Source: Marseilla massiliensis
GTDB taxonomy: Bacteria > Bacteroidota > Bacteroidia > Bacteroidales > Bacteroidaceae
DNA length: 45,662 nucleotides
Reading direction: 5' to 3'
Assembly (NCBI RefSeq): GCF_016899855.1
Contig: NZ_JACJJG010000017.1
Coordinates: 1-45,662 of the forward strand
How positions within the stretch are numbered: the first letter of the stretch is position 1; each line of letters opens with the position of its first letter. The position numbers and the translations under genes were made by a program. Below the pieces are notes generated by a model. That model worked only from the letters and a program-made list of their open reading frames with translations, was not told where the DNA came from and did no database searches. Positions 42,039 through 45,662 of this stretch are shown piece by piece.

Positions 42039-43964
42039 TTATACGGCAACATTCCGCTTACCGCCAGTATTCATTTCGTTTATTCTGTCTATCAGTCCGT
42101 CGTTGGTCTGTTTAACGACGCGCAGGTCCCTGAACAGGCGCAGCCTGAACCGCCACATCCTGAAATAAAGGAACAAGCCAACAGGTACCACTACCGCGGC
42201 CGCGATATTTAGCCATTTATGCTCGAACGGACGCGTATGCGACTTTACCGCCATGTAAGGATACTCGTTGAGGAGCGCCAGCACCTGCTTGTCTTTCGTA
42301 TTTGACAGGTCTTCAATCACTGCCTCCATACGAGCGTTTATGTCCTCGATAACATGGTCCGGACTGTACTTGAAGAACACCTTTACCACGCTTGGGGCCA
42401 TCAGCAGGTTGTGCTCATGCGCATAGGCGCTTATTTCCTCGTTTATGTGGGCCAGCTTCTCCGCATCGCCGGCATAGTCCGGGTCGTTTATGATTACCTC
42501 CTTCCTGTACACCGAACGTTTCATGCGCAATCCCAGCAGGTTCATGAACAGATTGCGGTAAAAGTCTATGTTGAACACCACGGAGTCATTATTGGCCTTG
42601 TACGTGAAGAACACCGCAAGCGGGGTAAGCACCGCGAGGGATATCGTCTTGCCGAACCAGATAGTCCACTCTCCCGCCCTGGCCATTCGGTAGCCCGAAT
42701 TGTCGAAGATGAAGAACACGATGAACACCAGCACGGATATTATCACAGGCACACCAAGACCGCCCTTTCTTATGATTGCGCCCAGCGGCGCCCCGATAAA
42801 GAAGAAGAGTATGCACTGCAAGGCGACAGAGTACTTGTTGATGGCCTCAATCTTGTGCGACCTTATCAGCCTGTCGCCGTCAGACGTGAGCATACCCTTG
42901 AAGTCAAGGTCGTTCATCTCCCTCCTCACCTTATTCAGCGCTCCGTTGACGGCCGTCAGTTTCTTGTCCGCGTTCAGGCGGCTGTACACCGAGTCGAAGC
43001 TGAACGTCTTGGTTCCTGCCATCTTCACTGCCCTTAGCGAGTCCGTCTTGCCTATCGACGGCACGGAATAATACTCGCGCTGGGCATCACGGTAAAAGGC
43101 ACGCCCCACACTGTCGTACACATGGTTGAGCGAGTCAATGTCATGGACGATCTGCGCCACGCTCTTGCTCTTCGAACTGTTCGACAGCGCCCCAGCATCG
43201 GCTACGTTAAAGTCTGAGTCGAAGTCAAGCAGGATTTTCTTCAGCACAAAAGTCTCCCTGCGGTAAGGCACCCCCGTACCCCTGACCATCTGTTGCGACT
43301 TCATGTTCTCGAACCACTCGCCGCTGTACAACGTCAGGAGCAAGTGCTTCTTCTCTGCCGTAGACTGGAGCATGCCCGAGTCGGCAAGTATTATGGCGGC
43401 ATCTTCATAGCTGTCGGTCATTTTGTAAATCATCACGCCATACAACTTGCCCGTCTGCATATCCTTTTTCTGCACATAAAGGTTGCATCCGGGAATGCCG
43501 TCGTAAAACACACCTTCAGGAATCTCCAGTTCAGGACTCTTCTGCTTCATTGACAGGAGAAGGCGCGAGAACGACATATTGGCGTTGGGCCCGATAACAT
43601 TCTGGAAATAAAACGAGCCGAAGGATATGAAGATTACAATGACGATTAGCGACCTGAATGCCTGCAACAGCGAAATACCGGAAGCCTTGATGGCAGTAAG
43701 CTCGCTGCTCTCGCCAAGGTTTCCGAACGTTATGAGCGACGACAGCAATATGGCCAACGGCAAGGCTTGCGGCACGAGCATGAGGCTCATGTACCAGAAA
43801 AATTGCGCAAGCACGTCCATAGTCAATCCCTTGCCTATAAGCTCGTCAACGTATTTCCACAGGAACTGCATCATCAGGATAAACAAGCAGATGAAGAACG
43901 TTCCTATGAAAAGCAGGCCGAACTGCTTGGCTATGAACTTATCTAATTTCTTTATTCGAAGCAT
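42039..43964 (-). CDS. LptF/LptG family LPS export permease
   Basis: A 641-residue permease of the YjgP/YjgQ (LptF/LptG) family, which draws LPS from the inner membrane into the Lpt bridge with the LptB ATPase. Six core helices: FGLLFIGTFFICLFILMMQF, LPLAILLSSLITFGNLGESS, FRSLIVIVIFISFGSFYFQN, then the periplasmic jelly-roll, then FFFIGAPLGAIIRKGGLGVP, PVIISVLVFIVFFIFDNSGY and ISLAVLTPLAVFFTYKA. Compared with E. coli (about 360) it has a further 180 residues at the C-terminus with a seventh helix (LNIAAAVVVPVGLFLYFRMW). Such length is usual in Bacteroidota as far as I recall. A consensus promoter is upstream. Confidence 0.9.
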   Translation of the reverse strand: MLRIKKLDKFIAKQFGLLFIGTFFICLFILMMQFLWKYVDELIGKGLTMDVLAQFFWYMSLMLVPQALPLAILLSSLITFGNLGESSELTAIKASGISLLQAFRSLIVIVIFISFGSFYFQNVIGPNANMSFSRLLLSMKQKSPELEIPEGVFYDGIPGCNLYVQKKDMQTGKLYGVMIYKMTDSYEDAAIILADSGMLQSTAEKKHLLLTLYSGEWFENMKSQQMVRGTGVPYRRETFVLKKILLDFDSDFNVADAGALSNSSKSKSVAQIVHDIDSLNHVYDSVGRAFYRDAQREYYSVPSIGKTDSLRAVKMAGTKTFSFDSVYSRLNADKKLTAVNGALNKVRREMNDLDFKGMLTSDGDRLIRSHKIEAINKYSVALQCILFFFIGAPLGAIIRKGGLGVPVIISVLVFIVFFIFDNSGYRMARAGEWTIWFGKTISLAVLTPLAVFFTYKANNDSVVFNIDFYRNLFMNLLGLRMKRSVYRKEVIINDPDYAGDAEKLAHINEEISAYAHEHNLLMAPSVVKVFFKYSPDHVIEDINARMEAVIEDLSNTKDKQVLALLNEYPYMAVKSHTRPFEHKWLNIAAAVVVPVGLFLYFRMWRFRLRLFRDLRVVKQTNDGLIDRINEMNTGGKRNVAV

Positions 43965-44004
43965 TATTCAGTCAGTAGGTTCCGGCGTAAAATATACCAG
44001 CTTG

Positions 44005-44034
44005 CAAAATTAGCACAAAAATATCAGAAAACAA
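44005..44034 (-). promoter_or_regulatory. Promoter-like element for the LptF/G-ribBA unit
   Basis: On the minus strand, TTG (44032-44034), a 19-base spacer and TAATTTTG (44005-44012), 40 bases before the start. Confidence 0.55.
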
Positions 44035-44037
44035 CAT

Positions 44038-44117
44038 TTAAAAGGTGAAAAGGTGAAAAAGTGAGAAGGTGAAAAATTTTCACCTTTTTACCTTTTTAAT
44101 TTTTCACCTTTCAAAGT
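44038..44117. repeat. Inverted GTGAAAAG octamer repeat
   Basis: AGGTGAAAAGGTGAAAAAGT and mirrored TTTTCACCTTTTTACC copies meet at a perfect centre (AAGGTGAAAAATTTTCACCTT, 21 bases shown as two halves AAGGTGAAAAA and TTTTCACCTT). It begins at the TGA stop of the START-like gene. The same octamer hairpin type lies at 4203-4296, about 40 kb away. Confidence 0.8.
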
Positions 44118-44509
44118 CCTGTCGACCTGTGCAGCTTCTCCATGTTGGCGTCCCAGATATCCACAAGAGTGTCAGTGTCGCCGTCAGTGGCATAATCCGT
44201 TATTTCAAGAATATAGTCACCGGTGATGTCGCTCTTACACATCCGCAACTCAAAGTAAGTGTCGCGGTACTCGTCTTCACTCCAGCGCAGACGTATATAG
44301 TCAAAGTTCTTCATCTCGAGCAGCGTGGCAGTCCTCGTCTCATGCCTGCTCCATACATTCCCCCATGTAAAAGTAAACGTGTTACCCTCAAACTTCACCT
44401 CGTCTGCCATCCATTTACCCAGACCCGCGGGCGTGCTTATCAGAGACCATATTATACTGGCCGACTTTGAGCGCAACTCTCGTTCAAGGCTGATTCTATT
44501 ATCTTCCAT
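44111..44509 (-). CDS. START-like (AHA1/SRPBCC) domain protein
   Basis: A 132-residue single-domain protein of the Bacteroidota START-like AHA1 family (SRPBCC fold). The family start RELRSKSASIIWSLISTPAG, then LGKWMADEVKFEGNTFTFTW and the ending ELRMCKSDITGDYILEITDY are visible. The fold has a ligand cavity, but no function is known for this branch. A TATTTTTG box lies upstream; the stop codon adjoins the octamer repeat. Probably monocistronic. Confidence 0.88.
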   Translation of the reverse strand: MEDNRISLERELRSKSASIIWSLISTPAGLGKWMADEVKFEGNTFTFTWGNVWSRHETRTATLLEMKNFDYIRLRWSEDEYRDTYFELRMCKSDITGDYILEITDYATDGDTDTLVDIWDANMEKLHRSTGL

Positions 44510-44536
44510 AAATCATGGCTTGTGAGTATTTTGCCA

Positions 44537-44570
44537 CAAAAATAATAATTTCATGCAAGAAAACGACAAA
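44537..44570 (-). promoter_or_regulatory. Promoter-like element for the START-like gene
   Basis: On the minus strand, TTTG (44567-44570), a 22-base spacer and TATTTTTG (44537-44544), 27 bases before the start. Confidence 0.45.
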
Positions 44571-44584
44571 AAACTCGAGATTTT

Positions 44585-44616
44585 TTTGGTATTTAAAGAA
44601 AATGTCATTACCTTTG
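44585..44616 (+). promoter_or_regulatory. Promoter of the tRNA gene
   Basis: TTTG (44585-44588), a 20-base spacer and TACCTTTG (44609-44616). A full consensus match, 20 bases before the tRNA. Confidence 0.65.
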
Positions 44617-44636
44617 CACCCGCAAAACAACATCAA

Positions 44637-44710
44637 GGCGGGATAGCTCAGCTGGTTAGAGCGTCGGATTCATAATCCGGAGGTCGTGGGTTCGGGTCCC
44701 ACCCCCGCTA
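44637..44710 (+). tRNA. tRNA-Met (CAU anticodon), elongator-like
   Basis: A 74-base cloverleaf without an encoded CCA. D arm GCTCAGCTGGTTAGAGC, anticodon loop TTCATAA with CAT at 44671-44673, T arm GTGGG-TTCGGGT-CCCAC, discriminator A. The acceptor stem has G-U at 1-72 and an A-C mismatch at 7-66, and the T loop has G at position 58 where A is nearly universal. A CAU tRNA could also be the lysidine-modified Ile tRNA; the lack of the initiator C-A type 1-72 mismatch argues against fMet. Confidence 0.92.
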
Positions 44711-44755
44711 CGAACGAAGCCCTGCAGGCACACGCTTGCAGGGCTTCGTTCGTTT
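44711..44755 (+). terminator. Terminator of the tRNA gene
   Basis: CGAACGAAGCCCTGCA (44711-44726) pairs perfectly with TGCAGGGCTTCGTTCG (44737-44752) around a 10-base loop, then TTTAAC. The stem begins at the base after the discriminator. Confidence 0.85.
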
Positions 44756-44964
44756 AACAACGGCGTTGCGCAGGCACGGCAGCATGCGCAACGATTGCGG
44801 ATAACCCACAATGCTGCAGGCCCGGCGCTTGCCTACGGCAGTTAGAGATTGAACTGACGGCGCAAATTTGCGTGTAAAAACATTTATGAATATCCGCACA
44901 CACGCCTATTACAGTTAACCTTGCATAACCATACATATACACACTTTGTAGGGACATAACTTAA

Positions 44965-45099
44965 CGTGAGTTCAGTATAAGAATAATACTTCTTTTGAAT
45001 AAAGAACTTACATTGTTTTGCAGTTCAAGCGGAATGACAGATACCCACCGACCGCTTGAAGTAGGATTATTATCACATCATCATTATACCGAACTCACG
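44965..45099. mobile_element. MITE-like element, 135 bases
   Basis: CGTGAGTTCAGTATAA (44965-44980) and TTATACCGAACTCACG (45084-45099) are terminal inverted repeats matching at 15 of 16 positions. A nested inverted pair TTCAAGCGG / CCGCTTGAA lies at 45024-45032 and 45052-45060. No ORF and no clear target-site duplication. Copy B of the 99-base repeat starts three bases after it. This could be a miniature element or the remnant ends of an insertion sequence. Confidence 0.5.
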
Positions 45100-45102
45100 C
45101 TA

Positions 45103-45201
45103 CAAGGCATTTGTCTTTAACTACTTAATGAGCGAAGCGAACGTTAACTACTTTAACCCTTTTAACTACCAATAAATATAAGCTTTACTGACATTCATAA
45201 A
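45103..45201 (+). repeat. 99-base dispersed repeat, copy B
   Basis: Gapless alignment to 11147-11245, same strand, 86 of 99 identical. Confidence 0.85.
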
Positions 45202-45270
45202 ACATTTTTCCGTAAACATCTTTCATCTTTCAGCTTTACGCTTAACAACCTGACTGTCAATTATTTACGA

Positions 45271-45301
45271 GCTGACAGATGCCTATCGGGCATCTGTCAG
45301 C
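45271..45301. repeat. 13-bp perfect hairpin
   Basis: GCTGACAGATGCC (45271-45283) pairs with GGCATCTGTCAGC (45289-45301), loop TATCG. A related word, GCTGACAGATTGACAGATG, lies at about 45399-45417. Confidence 0.7.
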
Positions 45302-45332
45302 CCTTTCCCGTCAGTTGCCGGCGTGAAAGAAC

Positions 45333-45359
45333 CTGAAAGATTCGTCCTCAATCTTTCAG
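45333..45359. repeat. 10-bp perfect hairpin
   Basis: CTGAAAGATT (45333-45342) pairs with AATCTTTCAG (45350-45359), loop CGTCCTC. Not next to any gene. Confidence 0.6.
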
Positions 45360-45448
45360 CTCCAAACATCCTGATAGCCAGTGCGTTATCCCCAGCGCTG
45401 ACAGATTGACAGATGTTTAGCGAAAATCATCATCATTTGTTTACTTAT

Positions 45449-45493
45449 AAAACACGGCCTTTAATGTCATGAAACACGGTCTTTTACCTTGCG
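45449..45493. repeat. Palindromic repeat locus R6 (two units)
   Basis: AAAACACGGCCTTT and AAACACGGTCTTTT separated by AATGTCATG, followed by the family linker ACCTTGCG. Diverged members of the palindrome family. Confidence 0.65.
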
Positions 45494-45531
45494 ATTCGTA
45501 CTCTTTTGCAAGGTAATAAGATTATGAAGTA

Positions 45532-45662
45532 TATAAACCCTATAACCGCAAAACCTCATAACCGTAAAACCCCATAACCTCATAACCCCATAACCTCATA
45601 ACCCCATAACCCTATAACCGCATAACCCTATAACCGCATAACCGTAAAACCCCATAACCCCA
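45532..45662. repeat. Octamer tandem repeat, running off the window
   Basis: From 45541, fifteen consecutive 8-base units of the form (C/T)ATAACC(C/T/G), with a few AAAACC variants, continue to the last base of the window, preceded by one 9-base unit. Of the 952 bases after the tRNA, the region holds only the repeats listed here and no gene. Confidence 0.85.

Noticed and set aside
44708..44957. Short minus-strand frames of 63 and 67 residues after the tRNA
   Set aside because: They run through the tRNA terminator stem and show no motif or promoter.
45532..45662. A telomere-like or replication-origin repeat
   Set aside because: The unit is 8 bases and degenerate, no DnaA boxes or dnaA gene are seen, and bacterial chromosomes of this group are circular.
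1..45662. Phage, conjugative or defence island
   Set aside because: No integrase, transposase, restriction, toxin-antitoxin or phage structural gene could be recognised; the protein content is housekeeping and envelope biogenesis.

Overview
The window looks like a chromosomal segment of a Bacteroidales bacterium, most likely Prevotellaceae (inferred from gene content, not from a search). Three things point there. First, many genes are preceded by the Bacteroidota promoter pattern (TTTG, about 19-20 bases, then TAnnTTTG), and Shine-Dalgarno sites are weak or absent. Second, lineage-typical genes are present: gldH, a PorT-type barrel, RicT with a basic tail, a START-like AHA1 protein, a DUF4251 protein, and an exbB-exbD-exbD-tonB operon carrying a PstS-like lipoprotein and a TPR protein. 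Third, base composition is near 50% GC with A/T-rich, repeat-loaded intergenic gaps.

Layout. 1-2.3 kb: ybeY, coaD and ruvB on the minus strand. 2.3-4.5 kb: a small two-helix membrane protein, an AICAR-transformylase-only PurH relative and a small basic protein on the plus strand. 4.7-7.6 kb: holB, ricT, gldH (minus). 7.8-10.8 kb: a XylE-type sugar symporter and a MATE exporter (minus). 11.4-16.0 kb: envelope glycan genes on the minus strand, namely a nucleotide-sugar 4-epimerase, an ArnT-like GT39, a doubled LAB_N membrane protein, an ArnC-like GT2, and a separate DUF4251 protein. 16.8-20.9 kb: dnaE and trxA (plus). 21.1 kb: rplS (minus). 21.7-24.6 kb: a 5'-nucleotidase split into two overlapping genes, porT, and a 55-residue ferredoxin (plus). 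24.8-31.1 kb: a large TPR/DUF4026-like protein, a membrane metallophosphoesterase, waaA and gltX (minus). 31.2-33.3 kb: a 7TM-HD phosphodiesterase (plus). 33.8-39.3 kb: the six-gene TonB-energising operon (minus). 39.5-44.5 kb: an aspartate aminotransferase, ribBA, an LptF/G permease and the START-like protein (minus). 44.6 kb: tRNA-Met(CAU). From there to the window end is about 950 bases without a gene, packed with several repeat types.

How the genes fit together. Much of the protein content is housekeeping (replication, translation, tRNA charging, riboflavin, CoA, purine) plus cell-envelope work: Kdo transfer by WaaA, LPS export by LptF/G, lipid-linked sugar transfer by GT2/LAB_N/GT39, TonB energisation, and T9SS or gliding-related factors.

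I found no CRISPR array, no intact transposase, no phage genes and no recognisable defence island. The most unusual content is in the intergenic DNA: a family of palindromic units (core AAAGRCSGYCTTT, 22-23 base period) at six places; short-unit repeats that start at stop codons and fold back on themselves; a 99-base dispersed repeat in two copies; a 135-base MITE-like element; and an octamer tandem array running off the window end.
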